In this document: positions 7,362 through 14,956 of the stretch, piece after piece
How the letters are laid out: each line of letters begins with the position of its first letter
How positions within the stretch are numbered: position 1 is the first letter of the stretch
NCBI RefSeq assembly: GCF_003426815.1
Contig: NZ_QKYK01000002.1
Span: forward strand, 310,001-374,000
Direction: 5' to 3'
DNA: 64,000 nt
DNA from: Desertimonas flava
Lineage (GTDB): Bacteria > Actinomycetota > Acidimicrobiia > Acidimicrobiales > Ilumatobacteraceae
Notes under the pieces: generated by a model
What the model was told of the DNA's origin: nothing
What the model saw: only the letters and a program-made list of their open reading frames with translations
Databases searched by the model: none
Made by a program: the position numbers and the translations under genes

Positions 7362-8485
7362 GGCGAGGTGAACGGTAGCCACGCGGCGAGTCGCCAGCCG
7401 CCATCCTCGGTCGGACCGGCCTCGACGGTGCCTCCGATCAGGGCGACGCGCTCGGCGATGCCGACGAGCCCGGACCCCGATCCGGGCAACCGCGAGGCGG
7501 CACCGGCCGGACGCCGGTTGGCCACCGAGACGGCGAGGCCACGCGCGGCGTCCCCGCTGAGCGTGACGACCGTGGCGGCACCGCCGCCATGTTTGTGCAC
7601 GTTGGTCAGCCCCTCCTGGACGACGCGGTAGGCGGTGCGGGACACGATGTCGGGAAGCGTGCCGTCGACGTCGACGTCGAGGCGGATGTCGATGCCTGCC
7701 TCGCGCGAGGCGGCGACGAGCCGAGCGATGTCGTCCGTGCCCGGCTGGGGGGCGAGGTCGCTGCCGTCGGCCGTGGTCGGCCCGGAGCGCAACACCCCGA
7801 GCACCTCGCGCAGGTCGTCGAGCGCCTGACGGGCCGTGGCCGTGATCACGGCCGCCGATGCCCGGACGCGCTCGGGGTCGTCGGTGCCGCCGACCTCGAG
7901 GGCGCCGGCGTGGAGCGCGATCAACGACACCTTGTGGGCCACGACGTCGTGCATCTCCCTGGCGATTCGCGCCCGCTCGCCGAGACGGGCCTGCTCGCTT
8001 CGCAATTCTCGTTCGGCCTCGGCGCGCCGGGCGCGCTCCTGCAGCGAGGCGACGAGGTCCTGGCGGGCGCCGATGTAGGCGCCGGTCGCGACACAGAAGC
8101 CGGCTTCGAGCACGGCGATCGCCAGACCGACGGCGAACGGGTTGTCGACCCGCGCGGTGTTGAGGAAGGCGAACGCGGCCGTGGTCGTCGCCGTGGCGCC
8201 AGCCAGCACGAGGTCGCGCCGCCGGACCGCGACGGTGAACAAGGCGATCGCCATGGCGACGGGGATGTCGGTGACGATCGCCGCAACGGTGCACACGGCC
8301 AGGACGGCCAGCGGGTAGTGCCGCCGCCACCACAACGAGCCGACGGCGACCAGGCCGACGGCCACCCCGATCATGGGGAGGCGGCCGGACGAGGCGAACG
8401 CGAACGGGAGCGCCGCGAGCAGGAACGCCGCGTCCCGGACGCGCGGCCCGATCCGGGTCCACCAGGCCGTTCCCGAAGCGGTCAT
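7358..8485 (-). CDS. DesK-type sensor histidine kinase
   Basis: This 375-residue membrane kinase begins with about five hydrophobic segments (residues 15-155), with almost no extracytoplasmic loops. A linker coiled coil follows (LQERARRAEAERELRSEQARLGERARIAREM), then the HisKA_3 phosphorylation site REMHDVVAHKVSLIALHAGAL. The C-terminal HATPase domain carries YRVVQEGLTNVHKHG and GSGLVGIAERV. Kinases built this way sense membrane state or membrane-active drugs and phosphorylate LuxR-type regulators. The start is ATG 8485, and TAGCGT seven bases upstream (8493-8498) suggests a leaderless transcript. It is divergent from the ABC exporter at 8628 and coupled to its response regulator. Confidence 0.92.
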   Translation of the reverse strand: MTASGTAWWTRIGPRVRDAAFLLAALPFAFASSGRLPMIGVAVGLVAVGSLWWRRHYPLAVLAVCTVAAIVTDIPVAMAIALFTVAVRRRDLVLAGATATTTAAFAFLNTARVDNPFAVGLAIAVLEAGFCVATGAYIGARQDLVASLQERARRAEAERELRSEQARLGERARIAREMHDVVAHKVSLIALHAGALEVGGTDDPERVRASAAVITATARQALDDLREVLGVLRSGPTTADGSDLAPQPGTDDIARLVAASREAGIDIRLDVDVDGTLPDIVSRTAYRVVQEGLTNVHKHGGGAATVVTLSGDAARGLAVSVANRRPAGAASRLPGSGSGLVGIAERVALIGGTVEAGPTEDGGWRLAAWLPFTSP

Positions 8486-8614
8486 GTCCCGAACGCTACG
8501 GAGCTGCCGTCCCCGGTGACCCCCTACGAAGGTCGATGATCCCGACCCCGCCGCTCGTCGATCGTCGACGGTGGTCGCGCCCGGCGGCCGATGTGCCACG
8601 GGCAGCCGCGGGCG

Positions 8615-8620
8615 CACGAT
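8615..8620 (+). promoter_or_regulatory. putative -10 of the ABC exporter promoter (leaderless)
   Basis: CACGAT ends seven bases before ATG 8628, the spacing seen at many starts here. The divergent kinase has TAGCGT at 8493-8498. The region between also contains CGTCGATCGTCGACG (8556-8570), a 6-3-6 palindrome that could be a regulator site; this is weak evidence. Confidence 0.35.
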
Positions 8621-8627
8621 CGAGCGC

Positions 8628-9512
8628 ATGATCGAACTGACGCAGCTCTCCAAGCGCTATGGCGACGTCGTCGCCGTCGACGGCATCTCGTTCACGTGCC
8701 GCCCCGGCACCGTGACCGGGTTCCTCGGGCCCAACGGTGCCGGCAAGTCGACGGCGCTGCGGATGCTGACCGGCCTGACGGTCCCGACGTCGGGTCGGGC
8801 CACCATCGGCGGCATCCGCTACGCCGACCTGCCCAACCCGGGTCGGCTGGTCGGCGTGATGCTCGATGCCACCGCCCAGCACGCCGGACGAACGGGAGTC
8901 GAGACGTTGCGTCTGGCGGCCGCCGTGATGGGGCTGCCGCCCGCTCGTGCCTCCGACATGCTCGAGGCGGTCGGCCTCGGTGCCGCGGCGGCGCGCCGCG
9001 TCGGCGACTACTCCCTCGGTATGCGGCAGCGGCTCGGCATCGGCGCGGCGTTGCTCGGCGATCCGGCGGTGCTCGTCCTCGACGAGCCGGCCAACGGAAT
9101 GGATCCCGAGGGGATCCGGTGGATGCGGGTCCTGCTCCACGACTTCGCCGCCGGCGGCGGGACCGTGCTGCTGTCCAGCCACCTGCTCGGCGAGGTCCAG
9201 GCGACGGTCGATCACCTGGTGGTGATCGGCCGTGGGCGGGTCGTCGCCGACGACCGGCTCGACGTCCTGCTCGCACGGCGGGGAACGACCGTGCGCTCGA
9301 TCGACGACGAGGCGCTCGCCGGCGACCTCCGCCGGGCCGGGATCGGCGTCGAGCGGGCCGGGACCGCGTTGCGGGCGGACGCGTCGGCGGAACAGGTCGG
9401 GCGCATCGCCGCCTCCGGCGGTCACGTCCTGCTCGAGCTGCGCGATGCCGACGGATCGGCCCTCGAGGACCTGTTCTTCGAGCTCACCAGCAGCGACGAG
9501 GTGGCGGCGTGA
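8628..9512 (+). CDS. ABC transporter ATP-binding subunit (drug/lipid exporter type)
   Basis: This 294-residue ATPase energises the membrane protein encoded next. The Walker A is GPNGAGKST (about 34-42), the signature is DYSLGMRQRLGIG, the Walker B is AVLVLDEPANGMD, and the switch His lies in LLSSHLLGE. The C-terminal ~80 residues form the regulatory extension typical of DrrA/BcrA-like exporters. ATG 8628 fits the family N-terminus (MIELTQLSKRYG). Its stop overlaps the permease start by four bases. The divergent two-component system suggests induction by an envelope-active compound, which is inference. Confidence 0.93.
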   Translation: MIELTQLSKRYGDVVAVDGISFTCRPGTVTGFLGPNGAGKSTALRMLTGLTVPTSGRATIGGIRYADLPNPGRLVGVMLDATAQHAGRTGVETLRLAAAVMGLPPARASDMLEAVGLGAAAARRVGDYSLGMRQRLGIGAALLGDPAVLVLDEPANGMDPEGIRWMRVLLHDFAAGGGTVLLSSHLLGEVQATVDHLVVIGRGRVVADDRLDVLLARRGTTVRSIDDEALAGDLRRAGIGVERAGTALRADASAEQVGRIAASGGHVLLELRDADGSALEDLFFELTSSDEVAA

Positions 9513-10279
9513 ACGACGTGTCGCTGCTCCCCGTGCTCGCCCCGACGCCGATCACAACCCTGCGCTTCCCCAGGCTTCTCGGCGTCGAGCTGCGCAAGAT
9601 GACCGATACCCGGGCCAGCCGCTGGACGTTCGCGTCGATCGCCGCCATCGTCGTGTTCATCCTCGTCTGGACGCTGGCCCAGTCCGACGACCCCGTGTCA
9701 TTCGCCGGGTACGGCGATCCCGTCGTGAAGACGATCGCCTTCCTCGTCCCGGTCGTGGCCGTCTTGGCGATGACCGCCGAGTGGAGCCAGCGCACCGCCC
9801 TGACGACGTTCACCCTCGCCCCGCGCCGGCTGCCCGTGCTGGCCGCCAAGTACGTCGGAGCGATCACCCTCTCGCTGGCGGTCCTCGCCGGCGGCCTGCT
9901 GCTCACGGCGGCGGCCACAGCGATCGGTGGGATCCTGCACGACGGCGCGTCGTTCGACGGGGCCGCGTCGTTCGTCCAGGGAGCGGCGGTCATCGTCATC
10001 TTGAACGTGACGATGGGCGCGGCGTTCGGCGCCCTGGCCGGCCTGACCCCGCTCGCCCTCGTCGCCTTCTACATCGCCCCGACGGTGTGGGCGTCTGGAG
10101 GGACCGCCGTGCTCGGCCGTCGCGCCGACTGGCTCCACGTGTTCGCCGCCTACGACCGGCTGGCGTCGACGACCGATCGGTTCGCCGACCTCCCCCAGAC
10201 GGTCGTGTCGGTGTCTGCGTGGGTGCTCGTGCCGGCCGTGGTCGGCGTGCTGCGGGCGCTGCGCCGTGAGGCGAAGTAG
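9509..10279 (+). CDS. ABC transporter permease (ABC-2 type)
   Basis: This 256-residue membrane partner of the preceding ATPase starts at GTG 9509, overlapping its stop (GTGA). Roughly six hydrophobic helices are visible, for example FASIAAIVVFILVWTLA, IAFLVPVVAVLAMTAEW, ITLSLAVLAGGLLLTAAATAI and VSAWVLVPAVVGVL. The EWSQRTALTTFTLAPRR segment after the second helix is the coupling-type loop common in BcrB/ABC-2 permeases. The substrate is unknown; antibiotics or lipids are the usual cargo of this type. Confidence 0.87.
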   Translation: MNDVSLLPVLAPTPITTLRFPRLLGVELRKMTDTRASRWTFASIAAIVVFILVWTLAQSDDPVSFAGYGDPVVKTIAFLVPVVAVLAMTAEWSQRTALTTFTLAPRRLPVLAAKYVGAITLSLAVLAGGLLLTAAATAIGGILHDGASFDGAASFVQGAAVIVILNVTMGAAFGALAGLTPLALVAFYIAPTVWASGGTAVLGRRADWLHVFAAYDRLASTTDRFADLPQTVVSVSAWVLVPAVVGVLRALRREAK

Positions 10280-10308
10280 CCCGTCGGCCCGACGGTCCTC
10301 GACTGGGC

Positions 10309-11493
10309 TCAGTCGGCGCCGAGCGTGCGGATGAAGCCGTCGGGAACGAGGATGTCGCTCGGCTCGAGGTCGGCGACGCTCGCCTTGCCGAGGCCGAGGA
10401 GCGCCGACTCGATGCCCGAGCGCATGATGTCGAGCACGTTCTCGACGCCCGCCTGCCCGTTGGCGGCGAGCCCCCAGAGATAGGCCCGACCAAGCATCAC
10501 GGTCTTGGCGCCGAGGGCGAGCGCCTTGACCACGTCGCTGCCCCGGCGGACGCCACCGTCGAGGAGCACTTCGATCTGGTCGCCGACGGCGGCGGCCACG
10601 GCCGGCAGGGCACGGATCGGCGCCGGTGTGCCGTCGAGGTTGTTCCCACCGTGGTTCGACACCGAGATCGCCGACACGCCGGCGTCGACCGCCCGCTTGG
10701 CGTCGTCGACGCGCATCACGCCCTTGAGCATGAAGGGCGCGTCGGGCCACTGCTCACGCAGCCAGCGCACGTCGTCCCAGCTGGGCGGCGGGGTCTGCAT
10801 CCACTGGCCGTAGGCACCGAAGAAGACCGGGGCGGGACCGCCGGGAGGGGCCATGTTGGGCACGGTGAGGTCGGGGAGCCGGCCGGTGCTGGCAAACGAC
10901 TTCAACCATCGCGGTCGCACGATCACCTCCGGCGCGAATCGCACCATCGTCTTGAGGTCGATCTTGTCGGGGATCGACGGGCTGCCCCAGTCCCGGCCGT
11001 GGGAGAACGTCCAGTCGAGCGTGAGGATCAGGCCGACCGCACCGGCGGTCCGGGCCCGCTCGACGCGCTGGACCATCTCGTCGCGGCTGCCGCACCAGTA
11101 CATCTGGAACAGCGTCTGCGGGTTGGCCGCCACGACCTCCTCGACCGGCTTGCTGCCGAACGAGCTGAGCCCCATGGCCGTGCCTCGTGCCGCCGCCGCC
11201 CGGGCGACGGCCACCTCGGCGTCGGGATGCACGGCCTGCACGCCGGTGGGGCTGATCATCACGGGCATCGAGATGTCCTGGCCGAGCACGCGGGTGGACA
11301 GATCCCGCGTGGCCGGCGCGCCGGCGACGTGCGGGGCGAACCCGAGCTCGCCGAACGCGGCGAGATTGTCGTCGAGCGTGGTGCCGCGCTCGGACCCGGC
11401 GATCAGCGCGCCGTAGACCGACCGCGGGAGCTGACGCTTGGCGCGGCGTTGGGCGACGGCGACGGTCTCGAACCAGCGATTGACATATGGCAC
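10309..11493 (-). CDS. mftD: pre-mycofactocin synthase, FMN-dependent (MftD)
   Basis: This 394-residue FMN enzyme of the alpha-hydroxy-acid oxidase fold matches MftD very closely from end to end. Hallmarks are WFETVAVAQRRAKRQLP, PVMISPTGVQAVHPDAE, FSHGRDWGSP, PNMAPPGGPAPVFFGAYG, SNHGGNNLDGTP with catalytic His281, LLDGGVRRGSDVVKAL and AYLWGLAANGQAGVENVLDIM. MftD oxidatively deaminates the Val-Tyr-derived intermediate to give the redox-active dicarbonyl of pre-mycofactocin. The GTG at 11493 has TAACGT six bases upstream, pointing to a leaderless message. The neighbouring divergent gene is the mycofactocin regulator. No precursor peptide, radical-SAM maturase, peptidase or glycosyltransferase gene of the pathway is in the window. 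Confidence 0.93.
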   Translation of the reverse strand: MPYVNRWFETVAVAQRRAKRQLPRSVYGALIAGSERGTTLDDNLAAFGELGFAPHVAGAPATRDLSTRVLGQDISMPVMISPTGVQAVHPDAEVAVARAAAARGTAMGLSSFGSKPVEEVVAANPQTLFQMYWCGSRDEMVQRVERARTAGAVGLILTLDWTFSHGRDWGSPSIPDKIDLKTMVRFAPEVIVRPRWLKSFASTGRLPDLTVPNMAPPGGPAPVFFGAYGQWMQTPPPSWDDVRWLREQWPDAPFMLKGVMRVDDAKRAVDAGVSAISVSNHGGNNLDGTPAPIRALPAVAAAVGDQIEVLLDGGVRRGSDVVKALALGAKTVMLGRAYLWGLAANGQAGVENVLDIMRSGIESALLGLGKASVADLEPSDILVPDGFIRTLGAD

Positions 11494-11499
11494 ACTGTG

Positions 11500-11505
11500 A
11501 CGTTA
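11500..11505 (-). promoter_or_regulatory. -10 of mftD in the 12-base mftD/mftR gap
   Basis: TAACGT on the minus strand lies six bases before GTG 11493 and directly abuts the mftR ATG at 11506. A small CACA-C-TGTG palindrome (11491-11499) covers the mftD start and could be an MftR contact. Both are short sequence patterns only. Confidence 0.4.
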
Positions 11506-12156
11506 ATGGGTGACCCGGATGTCGAGCAAGCGGTTCGCCGACGGGGTCGCCCGCCCCAGACCAGCGCACGCGAGCTCGAGGTGGTGGCCCTGCGGCTGTT
11601 CACCGAGCGGGGGTTCGACGAGACCACCGTCGACGACATCGCCGCCGCGGCCGGGGTGAGTCGGCGCACGTTCTTCCGCTACTTCGACTCCAAGGTGGCG
11701 GTGCTCTGGCACGACTTCGACCGCGAGGTGGACGCCATCCGTGACGCGCTCGCCGGTGCCGCGCCGGACGCTCCGGTGATGGAGGCGGTACGACGCGCCG
11801 TCGTCGGCGTCAACCGGTACCGCGTGGAGGACATCCCCGAGCTGCGCCGGCGCATGCAGCTCGTCGCGTCTGTGCCGGCCATCCACGCCAGCTCCGCCGT
11901 CCACTACGACGCGTGGGAGCGCACGATCACCGAGTTCGTCGCCCGGCGGCTCGGCCATCCGGCCGATTCGCTCTACCCGCTCGCCGTCGGCATGGCCACG
12001 CTCGCCGCATGCCGGGCCGCCTACGACGTGTGGCTGCGCCAGGACGACGAGGACCTCACCGTGTTCCTCGAGCGGGCGCTGGTCGCCCTGGCGGCGGGCT
12101 TCGATCTCCAGGAGATCTCCAGCCCGACTCCACACGCGGCAACGGCCGAGCCATGA
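11506..12156 (+). CDS. mftR: mycofactocin system TetR-family regulator (MftR)
   Basis: This 216-residue TetR-type repressor has its helix-turn-helix at about residues 20-65 (ALRLFTERGFDETTVDDIAAAAGVSRRTFFRYFDSK). The C-terminal ligand domain has the MftR-like pattern RVEDIPELRRRMQLVASVPAIHASSAVHYDAWERTI, then PLAVGMATLAACRAAYDVWL. MftR represses mycofactocin genes and is released by an acyl-CoA-type ligand. It is transcribed divergently from mftD with only 12 bases between the two start codons, so one bound dimer could block both. ATG 11506 gives the usual basic N-terminus (RRRGRPPQ). Confidence 0.85.
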   Translation: MGDPDVEQAVRRRGRPPQTSARELEVVALRLFTERGFDETTVDDIAAAAGVSRRTFFRYFDSKVAVLWHDFDREVDAIRDALAGAAPDAPVMEAVRRAVVGVNRYRVEDIPELRRRMQLVASVPAIHASSAVHYDAWERTITEFVARRLGHPADSLYPLAVGMATLAACRAAYDVWLRQDDEDLTVFLERALVALAAGFDLQEISSPTPHAATAEP

Positions 12157-12166
12157 TCATGGCGGG

Positions 12167-12706
12167 ATGAACGCCACGGACCGAGGCGCCGTCCGCGTCG
12201 CCAACCCACACGAACACGACGCCGTCCGAGCCGTCACTGCGGCTGCGTTCGAGCAGTACCGCGCCGTGCTCCCGAGCCACCTGTTCGATCTGTACGTCGC
12301 CGACCTCGTCGACATCGAGGCCCGGGCCGACGCCAGCGAGCAGTTGGTCGTCGACGGCACCGACGGACGCATCGTCGCCAGCGTGTCGTACTACCCCGAC
12401 GCCTCCGACGAGGGGCTGGCCTGGCCGTCGGGTTGGAGCGGGCTGAGAGCACTCGCCGTCGACCCCGATCATCGCGGCTCCGGGGCCGGCCGGCGGCTGA
12501 TGGACGCCTGCCGGCAACGTGCGGCGGCGGCCGGATCTCCGGTGCTGGCCCTGCACACCGCCGAGTTCATGCGCGCCGCGGTGTCCCTCTACGAGAAGAC
12601 TGGGTTCCGGCGGGCGCCACAGTACGACCTCAGGCCGAGCGACCTGCTCGACGTCGACTCCGACGGTCTCCCCCAGGTGATCGCCTACACCCTCGCCCTC
12701 GCCTGA
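12167..12706 (+). CDS. GNAT-family N-acetyltransferase
   Basis: This 179-residue cytoplasmic acetyl-CoA-dependent acyltransferase has the GNAT core LRALAVDPDHRGSGAGRRLMDACRQRAAAAG (about 90-120, with the R-x-x-G-x-G-R/A pyrophosphate loop). It ends with an LYEKTGFRRAPQYDLRP strand-helix. The acceptor substrate cannot be inferred. It starts ten bases after mftR ends, on the same strand. It could be co-transcribed, but it also has its own GATCAT hexamer six bases before ATG 12167. A three-copy tandem repeat follows its stop. Confidence 0.85.
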   Translation: MNATDRGAVRVANPHEHDAVRAVTAAAFEQYRAVLPSHLFDLYVADLVDIEARADASEQLVVDGTDGRIVASVSYYPDASDEGLAWPSGWSGLRALAVDPDHRGSGAGRRLMDACRQRAAAAGSPVLALHTAEFMRAAVSLYEKTGFRRAPQYDLRPSDLLDVDSDGLPQVIAYTLALA

Positions 12707-12790
12707 ACGCCGTGCTGTCTCGCGTCACTCCGTGACGCCGTGCCGTCTCGCGTCACTCCGTGACGCCGTGCTGTCTCGCGTCACTCCGTG
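12707..12790. repeat. three tandem 28-bp repeats with internal hairpins
   Basis: Copies lie at 12707-12734, 12735-12762 and 12763-12790, nearly identical and followed by the first six bases of a fourth. Each contains CGTCAC-TCC-GTGACG, a six-pair hairpin. The third copy covers the stop and last codons of the ACT gene (LGVTE), so the repeats look like duplications of that 3' end. They separate convergent genes and may act as stacked terminators. Confidence 0.85.
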
Positions 12791-13161
12791 ACGCCGAGGG
12801 CCGCGCGCAGGGCGGGGAGATCGGGAGAGCCGAAGACGACGCGGGTGTGCGTGGCGAGGTAGAGCAGATCGAGGTTCACGCCGGCCGCGGCGACCGTGCG
12901 GGCGAGGTCGGCCAGGGCGCCGGGACGGTCGTCGGTCTCGACGACGACGACCTCCCGTTCGGCGGTGACGGCGATGCCAGCGGTCGCCAGCGCGTGCTTG
13001 GCGGCTTCGGCGTGTTTGACCAGCACGTGCAGCTCGGCGCTCTCGCCGGGACGCGTGCACGTGGCCGCGGCGAGGTTCACCCCGGCATCGCTGACGGCGG
13101 CCGCGACCCGGGCCAACGCCCCGGGCTCGTTGGCCACCCTGATCAACAGGTCGCTTGCCAT
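12781..13161 (-). CDS. double ACT-domain protein
   Basis: This 126-residue soluble protein is made of two ACT modules, residues 4-60 (LLIRVANEPGALARVAAAVSDAGVNL) and 68-126 (VVVVETDDRPGALADLARTVAAAGVNL). ACT domains bind amino acids or similar small ligands and regulate enzymes or transcription. No catalytic or DNA-binding part is present, so this is a stand-alone sensor of unknown partner. GACAAT on the coding strand five bases before ATG 13161 is a possible leaderless promoter. Its last five codons lie in the downstream tandem repeat, and a strong hairpin (13179-13210) precedes it. Confidence 0.85.
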   Translation of the reverse strand: MASDLLIRVANEPGALARVAAAVSDAGVNLAAATCTRPGESAELHVLVKHAEAAKHALATAGIAVTAEREVVVVETDDRPGALADLARTVAAAGVNLDLLYLATHTRVVFGSPDLPALRAALGVTE

Positions 13162-13178
13162 CCCGCATTGTCGCGCGG

Positions 13179-13210
13179 CGGCGAGGGCCCCGATTCCGGG
13201 GCCCTCGCCG
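13179..13210 (-). terminator. strong hairpin after the PPOX gene
   Basis: A perfect 13-pair GC stem (13179-13191 with 13198-13210) has a six-base loop, GATTCC. It lies 31 bases past the stop of the minus-strand PPOX gene and before the ACT gene. No T-run follows, as is common for actinobacterial terminators. Confidence 0.65.
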
Positions 13211-13240
13211 GTGCCGGTGGACGTGGGATCGTGCTGTCGT

Positions 13241-13639
13241 TCAGCCGTTGACGTTGATCTTCGTCGGGGTGAACGTGACGATCACCCGGTCCTCGCGCGG
13301 GGCGGGGAAGGTGGCCGGATCGACGCCGTAGTGGCCGAGCACCGTGTCGAGGAAGGCCGCCGTAGGGTCGTCCTCGAACGTCGCGTCGGCGCGGATTTCG
13401 AGCGTGCGGTACTGGTTCGCCGGGTCGACGAAAAACAGGGTGCCCTTCGGCCGGGCCGTCAGGTTCTTCGTCTTCTGGCGACCACGCGTCAGGGACGTGC
13501 GAACAACGTCGCCATCGCGCAGGAACCAGATCGCCGTCGTCTGGGGGTAACCGTCGGCACCGACCGTGCTGAGGGCGGCGACACCGGGGGCGTCCACCAG
13601 ATCGGCGTGGCTGGCGGGCATCGAGATCGGACTCGACAT
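13241..13639 (-). CDS. PPOX-class F420-dependent oxidoreductase
   Basis: This 132-residue split-barrel flavoprotein is of the pyridoxamine-phosphate-oxidase-like superfamily. Visible features are ALSTVGADGYPQTTAIWFLRDGD (first strands), TSLTRGRQKTKNL and PKGTLFFVDPANQYRTLEIRADATF. The C-terminal VIVTFTPTKINVNG is typical of small actinobacterial F420-binding members. Such enzymes reduce or oxidise small electrophiles using F420 or flavin in the cytoplasm. The start at 13639 follows the YceI gene's stop by five bases on the same strand, so the two form a unit that should be under the MarR operator upstream. The cofactor choice (F420 rather than FMN) is inferred from family resemblance. Confidence 0.82.
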   Translation of the reverse strand: MSSPISMPASHADLVDAPGVAALSTVGADGYPQTTAIWFLRDGDVVRTSLTRGRQKTKNLTARPKGTLFFVDPANQYRTLEIRADATFEDDPTAAFLDTVLGHYGVDPATFPAPREDRVIVTFTPTKINVNG

Positions 13640-13644
13640 GGCGC

Positions 13645-14211
13645 TCAGCCGGCGGGCGTGAACTGGATGTCGAGCTCGACCGCGATCTTCTTGCCGAGGG
13701 CGAACTTGTCGACACCGAGCGGCATGTTGAAGTCGATGCCGAAGTCGTCACGCAGCACCTCGGCGGTGGCGACGAAACCGGCCCGCTCCTTGCCGTCACC
13801 GGGGTGCACCTGCACGCCCGTGTGCTCCACCTTGAGCGTGATCGGGTTCGACGTGCCGTTGATGGTGAGCGTGCCGTCGGCCTCGTACTCGCCGTCGCCG
13901 AGGTCGCGGATCTCGCTCGACTGGAACGCGATGTGCGGGTTGTTCTCGGCGGCGAAGAAGTCGGTGCTCAGCAGGTGCCCGTCGCGATCACTGTTGTTGG
14001 TGTCGATCGACTTGACGTCGATGGTCGCGCCGAACGTGGTGCTCGCCAGGTCGTTGCCCACCTGGAGGTTGGCGTCGAACTGGTTGAAGCGGCCGCGGAC
14101 ATTGGTGAGGCCCAGGTGGCGGACCTTGAAGTTGACTCCGGAGTGGGCGGGATCGAGCGTCCAGGCGCCGGCAGCGAGGGGGAGGGACGAAGGGGACACG
14201 GACGTAGACAT
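13645..14211 (-). CDS. YceI-family lipocalin-like protein
   Basis: This 188-residue beta-barrel protein is of the YceI family, which binds polyisoprenoid or amphiphilic chains. The opening AGAWTLDPAHSGVNFKVRHLGLTNVRGRFNQFDA, the central SIDTNNSDRDGHLLSTDFF and the IAFQSSEI strand are standard. No signal peptide is evident, so a cytoplasmic location is likely, as in many actinobacterial members. Of two ATGs I chose 14211 because GGAG sits about seven bases upstream; the earlier ATG (14223) would add MEPP. It shares a divergent promoter region with a MarR regulator and is followed by the PPOX gene. Together these suggest a small redox or lipophile-stress unit. Confidence 0.9.
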   Translation of the reverse strand: MSTSVSPSSLPLAAGAWTLDPAHSGVNFKVRHLGLTNVRGRFNQFDANLQVGNDLASTTFGATIDVKSIDTNNSDRDGHLLSTDFFAAENNPHIAFQSSEIRDLGDGEYEADGTLTINGTSNPITLKVEHTGVQVHPGDGKERAGFVATAEVLRDDFGIDFNMPLGVDKFALGKKIAVELDIQFTPAG

Positions 14212-14269
14212 CGGGGGCTCCATTGGGGGTGAGTGACTGACCGGTACTGGCGGCGGTGACACCGTCCGG

Positions 14270-14297
14270 CACAATAGTAACGAAGGGAACTATTGTG
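14270..14297. promoter_or_regulatory. MarR operator between YceI and MarR genes
   Basis: A perfect nine-base inverted repeat, CACAATAGT (14270-14278) and ACTATTGTG (14289-14297), is separated by ten bases. It is strikingly AT-rich for this genome. Placed between divergent yceI-like and marR-like genes, it is the natural operator for the MarR protein. An AACATAGTCC half-site follows at 14301. Confidence 0.75.
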
Positions 14298-14339
14298 TGC
14301 AACATAGTCCTCCGAAGCAGTGTCGGCTATCGTGGACTC

Positions 14340-14894
14340 ATGTCCACGGACGCCGACATCGCGACGGGCACGGTCACCGACACCGTCCATGACGTCGCGG
14401 CCCGCGCCGATGTGACCGTCGAGGGTCGGGAGCTGCTCGACCTGTCGGCGAGGTTCGCCCGCGGATTCGCCCGCTTCCTCGACGGCAAGGGATCCGGCGG
14501 GTTCTCCTACCCGCACCTGCGTGTGCTCGAGACGCTGCACTGCCAGGGACCGAGCACGATGCGGCCGCTCGCCGAAGGCCTGGGCCTCACGGCTAGGAAC
14601 CTCACGGCCGTCGCGGACGCCCTCGAGAGCGACGGCCTGCTGCGCCGCGTCGGCCATCCCACCGACCGTCGAGCGACCATTCTCGAGCTCACCGACGCCG
14701 GCCTCGCCGCCGCCGACGAGTCACTGGCCCCGCGGTTCGGGGAGATCATGGCGCTGTTCGACCGGCTCTCGCCGTCCGACCGCGCGCAGTTCGCCCGCAC
14801 GCTCGCCGAGCTGGTCGACGCGATGGAAGCCGGCTGCCCCCGTGAGGCCGTCTGCGGCGGTGACGACGGCAGCTGTCCCGACGCGGCCTGCTGA
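14340..14894 (+). CDS. MarR-family regulator with cysteine-rich tail
   Basis: This 184-residue winged-helix repressor has its recognition part at about residues 65-130 (STMRPLAEGLGLTARNLTAVADALESDGLLRRVGHPTDRRATILELTDAG). The wing tip DRRA is typical of MarR. Dimer helices lie at both ends. The last 20 residues are unusual, with four cysteines (165, 171, 178, 184) in CPREAVCGGDDGSCPDAAC, beyond the normal MarR end. They could form disulfides or bind metal and make this a redox or metal switch, which is inference. ATG 14340 is preceded by TATCGT six bases upstream. It is divergent from the YceI-PPOX unit across a clear palindromic operator. Confidence 0.85.
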   Translation: MSTDADIATGTVTDTVHDVAARADVTVEGRELLDLSARFARGFARFLDGKGSGGFSYPHLRVLETLHCQGPSTMRPLAEGLGLTARNLTAVADALESDGLLRRVGHPTDRRATILELTDAGLAAADESLAPRFGEIMALFDRLSPSDRAQFARTLAELVDAMEAGCPREAVCGGDDGSCPDAAC

Positions 14895-14943
14895 ATCGTC
14901 GCCGGGCGAACCGCCCGCCACCGGACCGGCCGCGGCCGGCACC

Positions 14944-14949
14944 TAGTCT
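14944..14949 (+). promoter_or_regulatory. -10 hexamer fixing the start of the frameshifted acyl-CoA dehydrogenase
   Basis: TAGTCT ends seven bases before GTG 14957. This supports 14957, upstream of the frameshift, as the true gene start rather than the internal ATG at 15096. Confidence 0.45.
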
Positions 14950-14956
14950 CCGGGTC

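Noticed and set aside
10309-11493. L-lactate dehydrogenase (LldD) as the product name
   Set aside because: The residues around the active site and the N-terminal and C-terminal stretches match the MftD subgroup, and the neighbour is MftR. The lactate name is an older label for this subgroup.
12707-12790. Possible CRISPR array (regular 28-bp repeats)
   Set aside because: The copies are directly abutting with no spacers, there are only three, and one is part of a coding gene. No cas genes are present.
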